Of a DNA stretch of 64,000 nucleotides, positions 1-8,849 are shown in pieces. This stretch comes from Ferribacterium limneticum (GTDB taxonomy: Bacteria > Pseudomonadota > Gammaproteobacteria > Burkholderiales > Rhodocyclaceae). The first letter of the stretch is position 1, and every line of letters begins with the position of its first letter. A program made the position numbers and the translations under genes. The notes under the pieces are model-generated. The model saw only the letters and a list, made by a program, of their open reading frames with translations, did not search any database and was not told the DNA's origin. The stretch spans positions 968,001 to 1,032,000 of the forward strand of contig NZ_CP075191.1 in assembly GCF_020510625.1 (NCBI RefSeq), in the 5' to 3' direction.

Positions 1-602
1 CCGGCAGCCAGCCCTACGATGGCCTGGTGACGCCGGATGGCCGCTACTTCCTGGCCGGCCTGTTCGGCGAGGACGGAGTGGCGATGCTTGATCTCTGGCA
101 GCCGGAAAAGGGCGCGAAGAAGATTCTCGAAAACTACGGCCGCGGTCAGGAAAAACTGCCGGTCTTCAAGATGCCGCATCTGCGCGGCTGGTCGGTGGCA
201 CAGGGCAAGGCCTACTTGCCGGCGATCGGTCGCCATGAAGTGCTGGTTGTCGATGTCGCGACCTGGAAGGAAGTTGGGCGCATTCCGGTGCGCGGCCAGC
301 CAGTCTTCGTCATGGCACGGCCGGATGGTCGCCAGATTTGGGTTAATTTTGCTTTCCCGGACAATGGCAAGGTCGACGTGATCGACACCTTGGCCGGCCA
401 GGTTGTGCACAAGATGGAGCCGGGCAAGGGCATCCTGCACATGGAGTTTGCCCCGCGAGGTGAGAATGTCTGGCTGTCGGCGCGCGACGATAACAAGGTG
501 GTCATCTACAACACCGAAACTTTCGCCAAACAGGGTGAAATCCCTGCGGAAAGCCCCTCCGGCATTTTCTTTACCTCCCGCGCCGTGCGTATTGGCTTCT
601 GA
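1..602 (+). CDS. nirF: NirF, haem d1 biosynthesis protein (5' partial)
   Basis: The reading frame is already open at the left edge, so the start lies outside the window; about 200 C-terminal residues are present. The protein shows the repeated beta-propeller blades of the NirF/cytochrome cd1 d1-domain family, with motifs such as TPDGRYFLAGLFGEDG and a C-terminal blade with WLSARDDNKV. NirF is a periplasmic protein that binds haem d1 or its precursor late in the pathway. The stop overlaps the start of the next gene (TGATG), so it is translationally coupled to nirDL. The family call rests on this overlap, the propeller motifs and the order nirF-D-L-G-H. The missing N-terminus prevents a check for a lipoprotein signal. 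Confidence 0.9.
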   Translation, partial: GSQPYDGLVTPDGRYFLAGLFGEDGVAMLDLWQPEKGAKKILENYGRGQEKLPVFKMPHLRGWSVAQGKAYLPAIGRHEVLVVDVATWKEVGRIPVRGQPVFVMARPDGRQIWVNFAFPDNGKVDVIDTLAGQVVHKMEPGKGILHMEFAPRGENVWLSARDDNKVVIYNTETFAKQGEIPAESPSGIFFTSRAVRIGF

Positions 603-1570
603 TGGCCGACGCGCTCGACTTCCAGTTGCTCAACGATTTCCAGCGTGATTTTCCGCTGGTGTCGGCCCCGTTTGCCGAACTGGCCTCACGCCTGGGGGTA
701 GGCGAGAAGGTCGTGCTCGGCCGGCTCGAAAACCTGCGTCGCGAAGGCAAGATTTCCCGGGTGGGCGCCGTTTTCGCGCCCAAGCGCATCGGCGCCTCGA
801 CGCTGGCGGCGATGGCAGTGCCGCCGGAAAAACTGGAGGCAGTCGCGGCGGCGGTCAATCGCTTTCCCGAGGTCAATCACAACTACGAGCGCGAGCATCG
901 CTACAACCTGTGGTTCGTCGTTACTGCGGCCAGTGAGGGGCGTTTGCAGGCCAGCCTTGGCGCTATCGAACAGGCTGCCGGTTATCCGCTGCTGGCTTTG
1001 CCTTTGCTGGAAGAGTTTCATATTGATCTCGGTTTTTGCCTGAACGGTGGCAAGCAGAAATCGGTGGCGACGGCCCTGCCGGTAAAGCCCGTCGCCCTGA
1101 TGGATGAAGCCGAGCGTCGTCTGGTTTCGGTGTTGCAGGAGGGCCTGCCTTTGTTCATTCGGCCCTTCGCCTTGATCGCCGAGCGCGTTGGCGCCTCCGA
1201 GCCGGAGGTTATCGGCCGCATCCGGCGCTGGCTGGAGGAAGGAGCGATCAAGCGCTTCGGTGTTGTCGTTCGCCATCACGAGCTCGGCTTTCGCGCCAAT
1301 GCCATGCTGGTTCATGACATCCCGGATGACCAGGTCAGCGCCATCGGCCGCGCATTGGCCGAAGAGCCGGGGGTGACGCTGTGCTACCGCCGGCCGCGTC
1401 GCCTGCCTGACTGGCCGTACAACCTGTTCTGCATGATCCATGGTCGTGAGCGTGGCGAGGTTGAAGCCACCATTGCCGAACTCCGCCAACGCCATGGGCT
1501 TGAGACCTGCGCCCACGAAGTCCTCTTCTCGTTAACCCGCTTCAAGCAGAACGGGGCCCGTTATGCCTGA
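602..1570 (+). CDS. nirDL: NirDL fusion, sirohaem decarboxylase subunits
   Basis: The 322-residue protein contains two consecutive AsnC/Lrp-like units. Residues about 1-150 are NirD-like and about 165-315 NirL-like; each has a winged-helix N-part and a ferredoxin-like ligand-binding C-part, with NHNYEREHRYNLWFV in the first and CYRRPRRLPDWPYNLFCMIHG in the second. These proteins decarboxylate sirohaem (or 12,18-didecarboxysirohaem) side chains on the way to haem d1. Separate nirD and nirL genes are about 150-180 residues each, so this is a natural fusion, as known in some pseudomonads. It overlaps nirF by 1 nt and nirG by 8 nt, marking a tightly coupled operon. Confidence 0.92.
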   Translation: MADALDFQLLNDFQRDFPLVSAPFAELASRLGVGEKVVLGRLENLRREGKISRVGAVFAPKRIGASTLAAMAVPPEKLEAVAAAVNRFPEVNHNYEREHRYNLWFVVTAASEGRLQASLGAIEQAAGYPLLALPLLEEFHIDLGFCLNGGKQKSVATALPVKPVALMDEAERRLVSVLQEGLPLFIRPFALIAERVGASEPEVIGRIRRWLEEGAIKRFGVVVRHHELGFRANAMLVHDIPDDQVSAIGRALAEEPGVTLCYRRPRRLPDWPYNLFCMIHGRERGEVEATIAELRQRHGLETCAHEVLFSLTRFKQNGARYA

Positions 1571-2021
1571 ACTCTCCGAACTCGACCGGAAAATCCTCGC
1601 CCAATTGCAAGGCGACTTTCCGATCTGCGAACACCCCTATGCCGAGGCTGCGTCACAACTCGGTATTGATGAGGCCGAGTTGCTGGAGCGCCTCCAGCGT
1701 TTGCTGGCCGACAAGGTGCTGACCCGTTTCGGGCCGATGTTCCAGATCGAGGAAATGGGCGGTGCTTTCGTGCTGGCTGCACTGGCCGCGCCTGAGGCGC
1801 GTTACGACGAGGTGACGGCGCTGGTCAATGCACTGCCGCAGGTCGCCCACAACTACCGTCGCGAGCACGAACTGAACATGTGGTTCGTGCTGGCTACCGA
1901 AACGAAAGATGGTATCGCCGAAGCGATCGCCCGCATCGAGCGCGATACCGGCTTGCCAGTCTATGCCTTCCCCAAGGAGCGCGAGTTCTTTGTCGAAATG
2001 AAGCTGGAGGCAAGGCTGTGA
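1563..2021 (+). CDS. nirG: NirG, sirohaem decarboxylase subunit
   Basis: This 152-residue AsnC/Lrp-family paralogue resembles the NirD half of the upstream fusion: a winged-helix segment (residues about 1-60), then HNYRREHELNMWFVLATE in the ligand-binding part. It acts in cytoplasmic haem d1 synthesis, with NirD, NirL and NirH, in sirohaem decarboxylation. Its ATG lies inside the end of nirDL and its stop overlaps the nirH start. Assignment to G rather than D rests on gene order and on pairing with NirH next door. Confidence 0.88.
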   Translation: MPELSELDRKILAQLQGDFPICEHPYAEAASQLGIDEAELLERLQRLLADKVLTRFGPMFQIEEMGGAFVLAALAAPEARYDEVTALVNALPQVAHNYRREHELNMWFVLATETKDGIAEAIARIERDTGLPVYAFPKEREFFVEMKLEARL

Positions 2022-2506
2022 TCGACCAGAAAATTGACGATGTCGACCGCTCGCTAATTGTCGCCACCCAGGGCGGTCTGCCGCTTGTCTCACGCCCCTA
2101 TCACGCGATTGCCGAGCAGCTGGGCTTGAGTCCCGACGAGGTCATGCAGCGACTGCGGGCCATGCTGGCCTCGGGCATCATTCGCCGCATCGGTGCCGTG
2201 CCCAATCACTACGCCATCGGCTGGACCGCCAACGGCATGACGGTGTGGGATGTTGCCGACGATCAGGTGGACGAACTCGGTGCCCGCATCGGCGCCCTGG
2301 ATTTTGTCACCCACTGCTATCGCCGCCCGCGCGCCCTGCCGGCCTGGCCTTATAACCTGTTCGCCATGGTGCATGGTGCCTCACGTCAAGAGTGCTCGGC
2401 CAAGGCGGCGGAAATACGCGCCCTGCTGGGCGATGCCTGCCGGGCGAACGATATTCTCTATTCGACCCGCATCCTGAAAAAAACGGGTTTGCGCATCAGT
2501 CGCTGA
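2018..2506 (+). CDS. nirH: NirH, sirohaem decarboxylase subunit
   Basis: The start is placed at GTG 2018, which overlaps the nirG stop in a GTGA junction. This gives 162 residues of the usual family length and removes an unrelated upstream extension. The protein is NirL-like, with a winged helix followed by CYRRPRALPAWPYNLFAMVHG. It should form the second decarboxylase complex with NirG. It ends the nirF-DL-G-H block and is followed by a strong hairpin. Confidence 0.9.
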   Translation: MIDQKIDDVDRSLIVATQGGLPLVSRPYHAIAEQLGLSPDEVMQRLRAMLASGIIRRIGAVPNHYAIGWTANGMTVWDVADDQVDELGARIGALDFVTHCYRRPRALPAWPYNLFAMVHGASRQECSAKAAEIRALLGDACRANDILYSTRILKKTGLRISR

Positions 2507-2532
2507 CTGAAAGCTCCGAGGTCTTCTTGGAT

Positions 2533-2568
2533 GTGAAATGGGTGTGCCGTTTGGCGCGCCCATTTCAC
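2533..2568 (+). terminator. Hairpin after nirH
   Basis: A 16-bp stem (two G-T wobbles) closes a 4-nt GTTT loop just after nirH. The outer arms are GTGAAATGGG and CCCATTTCAC. There is no long U-run on the plus strand, so it is either a weak intrinsic terminator or an mRNA-stabilising hairpin. It also sits at the 3' end of the convergent small gene. Confidence 0.6.
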
Positions 2569-2569
2569 T

Positions 2570-2785
2570 TCATGGGTGGCCGTCGTTAACCGTCGGTAAC
2601 CCATCGTTTTCCTCATCAAGTATCCGCCAGACGTACATCAGGCTGGATTCGTTGAATTCGTGACCGCTTTCCACGTCTTGCCACCAGACCTGCGATCGGG
2701 CATCCGGCCCGAGGTATCGCCAGCGACGAATCTCGCCGCTGCATAATTCGATGCGAAATATGGCTCGTGATCTCAGTGCAGCCAC
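2570..2785 (-). CDS. Small hypothetical protein
   Basis: This 71-residue reading frame lies between nirH and the ferredoxin-NADP reductase, on the reductase strand. The product has a basic N-terminus and a tryptophan-rich middle (RRWRYLGPDARSQVWW), with no signal peptide, membrane segment or recognisable domain. It occupies space not used by any better frame and its composition is protein-like. No homologue can be named, so it could still be spurious. Confidence 0.4.
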   Translation of the reverse strand: MAALRSRAIFRIELCSGEIRRWRYLGPDARSQVWWQDVESGHEFNESSLMYVWRILDEENDGLPTVNDGHP

Positions 2786-2821
2786 AGCGAGCAGTTCCTT
2801 TCAGTGGGCAGATTACTCACT

Positions 2822-3658
2822 TTACCAATAATTCTCGCAGGCAAAGTGGCCGGGGGCTCGCCCAAGATCGGGGCGGAAGCCGCGAGCGCTCAGTACCTGG
2901 CGCACGTCGTCAAGCATTTGGGGGTTGCCGCAGATCAGCATGCGAGCTCGTTCGGTATCGATGGGCAGACCGATGCTTCTCTCCAGTTCTCCATCGTGCA
3001 GCAGGTCGGTCAGTCGACGATTCAGCATGCCCGGAACCGCTTCCCGCGTGACAATCGGAGCAAAGCGCAACTTGTGGCGGTGCTCAGCGAAAGCTTCGTC
3101 TTGCGCGATGGCGGCAATCTCATTTCGATAGGCGAGTTCGGAAATGTGGCGAACGCTGTAGGCGAGCACCAGATTGTCGTACTGCGCCCAGACCTCTGGG
3201 TCACGAAGGATGGACAGGAATGGCGCAATCCCGGTGCCGGTGGCCAGCATCCAGAGATCCTGCCCGCCGACAAAGCGGCTTGTTGTCAGGTAACCGTAGG
3301 GCTGCTTTTCGACATAAAGCGTATCTCCGACCGACGCTTCGGCCAATTTTGTGCTGAAGGCGCCGTTGGGCACGATGATCGAAAAGAATTCCAGATGCTC
3401 ATCGTAATTGGCCGAAACCATCGAATAGGGGCGCCAGATCGTGCCACCACTGCCACTGGCGATGCCAATCCGCGCGAATTGGCCCGGCTGGAAGCGGAAT
3501 GACAGACTGCGTGTGGTGCGTACCGAGATCAGCTTGTCGGTCCATCGCCGGATGTCGAGAATATGCTCGGCAGTCGCTTTGTCGGTGGGCGCTGGTGGCG
3601 GGCCGCGGCGGAATGTAGATGCGGATGTCAGCATGAATTGGCTTTCAACGGGAGTCAT
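2822..3658 (-). CDS. fpr: Ferredoxin--NADP+ reductase
   Basis: This 278-residue flavoprotein reversibly transfers electrons between NADPH and ferredoxin or flavodoxin in the cytoplasm. It shows the plant-type FNR layout: an FAD-binding barrel with RPYSM, then an NADP-binding half with GTGIAPFLS, ending in the bacterial FNR C-terminus ENYW. An alternative ATG eight codons downstream (position 3634) would give a more typical N-terminus. It sits between haem d1 blocks, where it might supply electrons for radical SAM or other redox chemistry, but that is inference. Confidence 0.88.
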   Translation of the reverse strand: MTPVESQFMLTSASTFRRGPPPAPTDKATAEHILDIRRWTDKLISVRTTRSLSFRFQPGQFARIGIASGSGGTIWRPYSMVSANYDEHLEFFSIIVPNGAFSTKLAEASVGDTLYVEKQPYGYLTTSRFVGGQDLWMLATGTGIAPFLSILRDPEVWAQYDNLVLAYSVRHISELAYRNEIAAIAQDEAFAEHRHKLRFAPIVTREAVPGMLNRRLTDLLHDGELERSIGLPIDTERARMLICGNPQMLDDVRQVLSARGFRPDLGRAPGHFACENYW

Positions 3659-3827
3659 GACCGAACAACATGCAAGGTAGCGGCGAGTTTTAATCGCGCT
3701 GTAGCGGGTGTTCTTATCTAGGGTAGTCAGTCAAGCCGCTAGCGAAGTTCCCGCCTGTACGATGTAATTCGTGGGCAGGGGGCAATCGTTGCTATCCCAA
3801 CATCAGGATTCATGGCCTCAAAAAGCG

Positions 3828-3851
3828 AAGGCCCGGCATCGGCCGGGCCTT
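3828..3851 (-). terminator. Terminator of the cyanophycin operon
   Basis: A perfect 10-bp stem (AAGGCCCGGC / GCCGGGCCTT) with an ATCG loop sits 26 nt after the cphA stop. On the minus strand it is followed by a short T-run (CTTTTTG), as in an intrinsic terminator. Confidence 0.85.
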
Positions 3852-3876
3852 TGTTCTACTCGATGGAGAGCAAGGT

Positions 3877-6447
3877 TTAGCCGGCTGCGATCCGTTTTTC
3901 GATATGCGCCAGCGCCTCTTCCACCTGATCGATCAGGATCAGACAGAGGTCGCCGGGTTGCAGGCGGTTCAATGCGGTGTCGATGGCCAGGAACTCGCCG
4001 GTAATGGCGTCGATCTGCTTGGTGCGGCTGGCGTTGGCCAGACCGGCACGCAACAGGCCGATCACTTCGCCGTCGGCTCTGCCGCGCTGGCAGGCGTCCT
4101 GGTAGAGGATCACGTCGTCGAAGGCTTCGCCGAGGATTTCGGTTTGCTGGCGGATGTCCTCGTCACGACGGTCACCGGCGCCGCTGATGACGACCGAGCG
4201 ACGCACGGCCGGCATGTTTTCGACGGCTTTGACCAGCGCCAGAATGGCGTCCGGGTTATGGCCATAATCGGCGATCAATGTCGCGCCCTTGAAGTCGAAG
4301 ACGTTGAAACGGCCCGGGGCGGTCATTGCATCGCTGACGAAATTGGCCAGGGCACGTTCGATAACCGGCCATTCGTAGCCGAGCGCCCAGCCAGTGGCAG
4401 CGGCCGCCATGGCGTTCTCGATCTGGAAGCCGATGCTGCCGTTACGGGTCAGCGGGACATTCGCCAGCGGCACGCGGTGTTTCTTGCGGCCCTCGCCGAA
4501 AATGATCGCATCGCGCTCGACATAAACCACCCGCTTGCCTTGGGCGCGGTGCGTGGCCAGGACGTGATGGTTGCGGTCGCGGGCGAAGAAAATGACGTCG
4601 CCCGGGCAATGGTTGGCCATCGAGGCGACAATCGGATCGGTTGCGTTGAGTACGGCGGTGCCGTGTGGCGAGACGTTTTCGACAATGACCCGCTTGACCA
4701 CGGCCAGTTCGTCGACCGTGGTGACGTAATTGAGGCCGAGGTGATCGCCGAGGCCGATGTTGGTGACGACGGCGACATCGCACAGGTCGAAGCCGAGGCC
4801 TTCGCGCAATACGCCGCCACGCGCCGTTTCGAACACCGCCGCATCGACATCCGGGTGCATCAGAACGTTGCGGGCACTGCGCGGGCCGGAACAATCGCCG
4901 GTGTCGATACGCTTGTTTTCGATATAGATGCCATCGGTGCTGGTCATGCCGACACGCAGGCCGTTCGATTCGAAAATGCGGCCGATCAGTCGGCTGGTCG
5001 TCGTCTTGCCGTTGGTGCCGGCGATGGCGACGACCGGGATGCGGGCATTGTCACCATCCGGGAACATCATGCCGACGATGGCTTCACCAACCGGACGACC
5101 CTTGCCGAAGGACGGATCGAGGTGCATGCGCAGGCCGGGGGCAGCGTTGCATTCGACGATGCCGCCGCCTTGCTCTTCGAGCGGCTTGAGCATGGTGTCG
5201 CAGACGACGTCGATGCCGCAGATGTCGAGGCCAACGGTCTGGGCGGCAGCCACAGCGGCGGCAGCCAGTTCAGGGTGAACGTCATCGGTCACGTCGGTGG
5301 CCGTGCCGCCGGTGGACAGGTTGGCGTTGTTACGGAGCACGACGCGGACGCCACGGCCGGGAACGGAATCGGCACTGAAGCCTTGTTCGGCCAGGCGGGC
5401 AAGGGCGATTTCGTCGAAGCGAATTTTGGTTAACGAGGTGGCGTGACCATCCGAGCGACGCGGGTCGCTATTGACGATATTGACCAGTTCACCGACGGTA
5501 TGCGTACCGTCGCCGATGACCAGCGGCGGATCACGGCGGGCGGCGGCGATCAGCTTGTCGCCGATGACCAGCAGGCGCCAGTCGTGGCCGGACAGGAATT
5601 TCTCGACCATGATGTCGTCGCGGAATTCGATGGCGACACGGTAGGCGCGGCGAACCTGTTCTTCGGTGGTCAGGTTGACCGAAATGCCCTTGCCCTGGTT
5701 GCCGTCCTGCGGCTTGACGACGACCGGCAGGCCAATTTCCTGGGCGGCCACCCAGGCGTCGTCTTCATCTTCGACCGGACGACCGAAAGGCACCGCAACG
5801 CCGGAGGCGTGCAGCAATTTCTTGGTCAACTCCTTGTCCTGGGCGATCGCTTCGCCGATGGCGCTGGTGAAACTTGTTTCGGCCGCCTGGATGCGCTTCT
5901 GCTTGCTGCCCCAGCCGAACTGAACCAGGCTGCCCTGGGTCAGGCGGCGGATCGGGATGCCGCGGGCGATGGCTGCCGAGACGATGGCGCCAGTCGAGGG
6001 GCCGAGGCGGATGTCTTCATCGATATCGCGCAGTTCCTTGAGCACGCCGTCGAGATCGAAGGGGGTGTCGTCGAGGGCAGCCTGGCACAGTTGCTCGGCG
6101 CGCTCGAAGGCCAGCCGGCCGACGTCTTCTTCGGAGTATTCAACAACGACTTGATAAACGCCGGCATCGACGGTCTGTGTTGTCCGGCTGAAAGTGACCG
6201 GGCAACCTGCCTGGGCTTGCAGGCCGAGGGCGCAGAACTCCAGCGCGTGGGCCATCGAGACGGTGTCGAGGTGATCCGACGGGATCAGGTCGCCGAGTTC
6301 CGGGAAGCGCTCGCGCAGGCGGGCTTCGAAGCCGGGCAGGTCGGCAATGGCACATTCACCACCTTGGCAGGTGACGATGGCCTGAATCGCGGTGTGGCGG
6401 CTCCACAGGTTGGGGCCGCGCAAGGCACGAATGCGGGAAACGTCCAT
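3877..6447 (-). CDS. cphA: Cyanophycin synthetase (canonical CphA)
   Basis: This 856-residue cytoplasmic enzyme adds Asp to the backbone and then Arg to the side chain of cyanophycin, using ATP. It has the N-terminal cyanophycin domain, an ATP-grasp module (about residues 200-450, with VVVKPQDGNQGKG), and a complete Mur-ligase-like half. That half has an intact P-loop, GTNGKTT at residues 477-483, and the C-terminal ligase domain containing DYGHNPDAILAL. All parts needed for both ligations are present. It lies 15 nt after the second synthetase gene and ends at a strong terminator, so the two are probably one transcript. Confidence 0.93.
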   Translation of the reverse strand: MDVSRIRALRGPNLWSRHTAIQAIVTCQGGECAIADLPGFEARLRERFPELGDLIPSDHLDTVSMAHALEFCALGLQAQAGCPVTFSRTTQTVDAGVYQVVVEYSEEDVGRLAFERAEQLCQAALDDTPFDLDGVLKELRDIDEDIRLGPSTGAIVSAAIARGIPIRRLTQGSLVQFGWGSKQKRIQAAETSFTSAIGEAIAQDKELTKKLLHASGVAVPFGRPVEDEDDAWVAAQEIGLPVVVKPQDGNQGKGISVNLTTEEQVRRAYRVAIEFRDDIMVEKFLSGHDWRLLVIGDKLIAAARRDPPLVIGDGTHTVGELVNIVNSDPRRSDGHATSLTKIRFDEIALARLAEQGFSADSVPGRGVRVVLRNNANLSTGGTATDVTDDVHPELAAAAVAAAQTVGLDICGIDVVCDTMLKPLEEQGGGIVECNAAPGLRMHLDPSFGKGRPVGEAIVGMMFPDGDNARIPVVAIAGTNGKTTTSRLIGRIFESNGLRVGMTSTDGIYIENKRIDTGDCSGPRSARNVLMHPDVDAAVFETARGGVLREGLGFDLCDVAVVTNIGLGDHLGLNYVTTVDELAVVKRVIVENVSPHGTAVLNATDPIVASMANHCPGDVIFFARDRNHHVLATHRAQGKRVVYVERDAIIFGEGRKKHRVPLANVPLTRNGSIGFQIENAMAAAATGWALGYEWPVIERALANFVSDAMTAPGRFNVFDFKGATLIADYGHNPDAILALVKAVENMPAVRRSVVISGAGDRRDEDIRQQTEILGEAFDDVILYQDACQRGRADGEVIGLLRAGLANASRTKQIDAITGEFLAIDTALNRLQPGDLCLILIDQVEEALAHIEKRIAAG

Positions 6448-6462
6448 GACGCTAAATCCTTG

Positions 6463-8718
6463 TTATTTCCGGGTGATCGCCGGCTTCTTGGCGGGTTGCG
6501 GTTTGCGGGCACGCTGCGGGAGCAGGGCTGCCGGGTCGGCGATTTCGAGGCTGAAGGTCTTGATGCCGATGGTCAGCACTTCCTGGCTGAGACCCATGGC
6601 CCAGCCGCCGGCAATCGCTGCCAGCACGTTGGCAATGCTGGTGGGCAGCTTGGCCTTGCCAATGTAGGGGGCGTCGACCAGGCGGCAGAGGCGGATTTCG
6701 TCGGCACCGGAGCGCAGCACAATGCGGTTGTCGACCACGGTGACGCCGCGTTTGCCGGCGGCCAGATGGGCGACCAGCGTCGGGTTGGTGGCGTCGCAGG
6801 CAAAGAAAATCACTTCGCCATCGCACAGTTCGGCGAAATCGGCGACCAGTTCGTCTTCGGCATTGAGCACGGCATGGCCGTTCGGTAGTACGACATCGAC
6901 CTGGGTCCGGTAAATCGAACGCGGCGTCGTGTAGTACTCGCCGCCGGTCGGCTGGACATCCCAGCGCGACAGGTCTTCGTCTTCCGGCACGATATTGGTC
7001 ACGATGCCGACCGAGCAGCGGTCGTAGGCCAGGCCTTCGCCGAGAATGACCTCGGCGCCGTTCTCGATCACGGCAGCTTGCGCGGCGCGATTGAGCAGCA
7101 GGCGGCGGCCGCCTTCCCAGTTGGCCGCACTGGTTTTCTGGACCTGGCGGCGGGCGAGGAAGATACCGTCCGTGCAGGCCAGGCCGCCATGCTGGCCGGA
7201 AAGATAGATCAGGTGGGCGACCAGCTTGGCGACAGTATTGCGGCCGTGGGTGCCGGTCACGCCGACGAGCGGAATGCGACCGCTTTCTTCCGGCGCAAAC
7301 AGATTGTCGACAATCGCCTGACCAACCGGGCGCGGCTTGCCGATGCCCGGCTTGATGTGCATCAGCAGGCTGGGGCCGGCATTGACTTCGACGATGGCGC
7401 CGCCTTGTTCGGCCAGCGGCTTCGAGACGTCCCGGCAGACCAGGTCGATGCCGGCGATGTCGAGGCCGACGACGCGGGCGGCCAGCGAGGCAACGGCGGC
7501 GGTGTCGGGATGGACTTCGTCGGTGCAGTCGAAGGCGTGGTTGGCGTTGCGCTGGATCAGCACCTCGCGGCCCTTGGCCGGCACGCTGTCAGCATCCAGT
7601 TTCTGGCGCTCGAGTTCCATTTTGGCAGCCGTGTCGATCTTGATGATCGACAGCGGGTGCAGTTCGGTGATGCCGCGGCGGGGGTCGGTGTTGACCTGGG
7701 TGTCGATCAGTTGCTGCACGGTCGATTTGCCGTCGCCGGTCACGGTGATCAGGTCGCTGCGGTTGGCGGCGACCAGCTTGCCGCCGACAATCAGAAGGCG
7801 GTGTTCGATGCCCTGGATCGAGCGCTCGACCAGCACGCCGGAACCTTCTTCGGTCGCAATGGCGTAGGCCTTGGCGACTTCTTCCTTGCTCATCAGGTCG
7901 ATGAATACGCCGCGGCCGTGGTTGCCGTCGGTCGGCTTGACGACGACCGGGAAGCCGATGTCTTCGGCCGCCTCGCCGGCATCTTCGGCGCTGTCGACTT
8001 CGCGGCCTTCGGGGACCGGTACGCCGACCGAGGAGATCAGTTCCTTGGTTAGGTCCTTGTCGCGCGAGATGGTTTCGGCGATGGCGCTGGTCTGGTCGGT
8101 TTCGGCCGTCCAGATGCGGCGCATCGCGGCACCGTAGCCGAGCTGGACGAGGTTGCCGTCATCGAGCAGGCGGATGTGCGGAATCTTGCGGGCTTCAGCC
8201 GCATTGACGATGGCCGCAGTCGATGGGCCGAGATACTTGCGGTCAACCCGGCGGCGCAGCGGCCTGATCGCCTCTTCAAGATCGAAGGGTTCGTTCTTGA
8301 TCGCGGCGAGAACCAGTTCGCGACCGGTGTCTAACGCCAGTCGGGTGCATTCTTCGTGGAAATTGCTGACCACCAGCTTGTAAATACCGCGGGTGGTCGT
8401 CTCGCGGGTACGGCCGAAGCCGTCCGGCAATCCGGCCAGTGTCATCAGTTCGAGCACGACATGCTCAAGAATGTGGCCAGGCCAGGTGCCTTCCTTCAGG
8501 CGACGCAGAAAGCCGCCGCGCTCGTCGTAGTTGCAGCGGTGCTCGACGAGGCCGGGTAGCCAGGCGGCCAGGCGGTCGTAGAGGCCGGGAATCTTGTCGG
8601 AAGGGAAGTCTTCGAGTTCGCCGATGTCGATCCAGGTTTCAATCGAAGGCGGGTAGGTCCAGATGCTCGGGCCACGCAGCGAAATCGTGTCCCGGAAAAT
8701 AATGTCCTTGTTCTTCAT
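6463..8718 (-). CDS. Second cyanophycin synthetase-like protein, degenerate ligase half (CphA2-like)
   Basis: This 751-residue paralogue of CphA has an intact N-terminal domain and ATP-grasp region (VVVKPTDGNHGRG). The Mur-ligase P-loop reads GTHGRNT at residues 489-495, so the invariant Lys is Arg493 and the following Thr is Asn494. The protein ends soon after the central Mur domain, in a basic tail, and lacks the roughly 100-residue C-terminal ligase domain seen in its neighbour. By analogy with cyanobacterial CphA2, which polymerises beta-Asp-Arg dipeptides with one active site, it may be a single-function ligase. Many betaproteobacteria carry two cphA-type genes in tandem. Confidence 0.85.
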   Translation of the reverse strand: MKNKDIIFRDTISLRGPSIWTYPPSIETWIDIGELEDFPSDKIPGLYDRLAAWLPGLVEHRCNYDERGGFLRRLKEGTWPGHILEHVVLELMTLAGLPDGFGRTRETTTRGIYKLVVSNFHEECTRLALDTGRELVLAAIKNEPFDLEEAIRPLRRRVDRKYLGPSTAAIVNAAEARKIPHIRLLDDGNLVQLGYGAAMRRIWTAETDQTSAIAETISRDKDLTKELISSVGVPVPEGREVDSAEDAGEAAEDIGFPVVVKPTDGNHGRGVFIDLMSKEEVAKAYAIATEEGSGVLVERSIQGIEHRLLIVGGKLVAANRSDLITVTGDGKSTVQQLIDTQVNTDPRRGITELHPLSIIKIDTAAKMELERQKLDADSVPAKGREVLIQRNANHAFDCTDEVHPDTAAVASLAARVVGLDIAGIDLVCRDVSKPLAEQGGAIVEVNAGPSLLMHIKPGIGKPRPVGQAIVDNLFAPEESGRIPLVGVTGTHGRNTVAKLVAHLIYLSGQHGGLACTDGIFLARRQVQKTSAANWEGGRRLLLNRAAQAAVIENGAEVILGEGLAYDRCSVGIVTNIVPEDEDLSRWDVQPTGGEYYTTPRSIYRTQVDVVLPNGHAVLNAEDELVADFAELCDGEVIFFACDATNPTLVAHLAAGKRGVTVVDNRIVLRSGADEIRLCRLVDAPYIGKAKLPTSIANVLAAIAGGWAMGLSQEVLTIGIKTFSLEIADPAALLPQRARKPQPAKKPAITRK

Positions 8719-8775
8719 GCTCTTGGCTAGGGCTCCAGTGGCCGGCAGTGATGAATGTCTTGTTTCAGCATTATT

Positions 8776-8833
8776 AACGCTTTCGCGTTGTTTGCGGCTG
8801 ACCGCTGTGCAAAATTGTCACACTTCTGCACAG
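8776..8833. promoter_or_regulatory. Inverted repeats upstream of the cphA pair
   Basis: The 131-bp gap upstream of the synthetase pair holds two inverted repeats: AACGC-TTTC-GCGTT (8776-8789), and CTGTGCA (8805-8811) with TGCACAG (8827-8833). The local sequence is more AT-rich than its surroundings. These are candidate operator sites or part of the cyanophycin promoter. No known factor can be assigned. Confidence 0.3.
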
Positions 8834-8849
8834 GCTGTTACACAACGAT

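Noticed and set aside
3904..8052. Long plus-strand reading frames opposite the cphA genes
   Set aside because: They are antisense shadows of GC-rich coding sequence with low-complexity composition and no domains.
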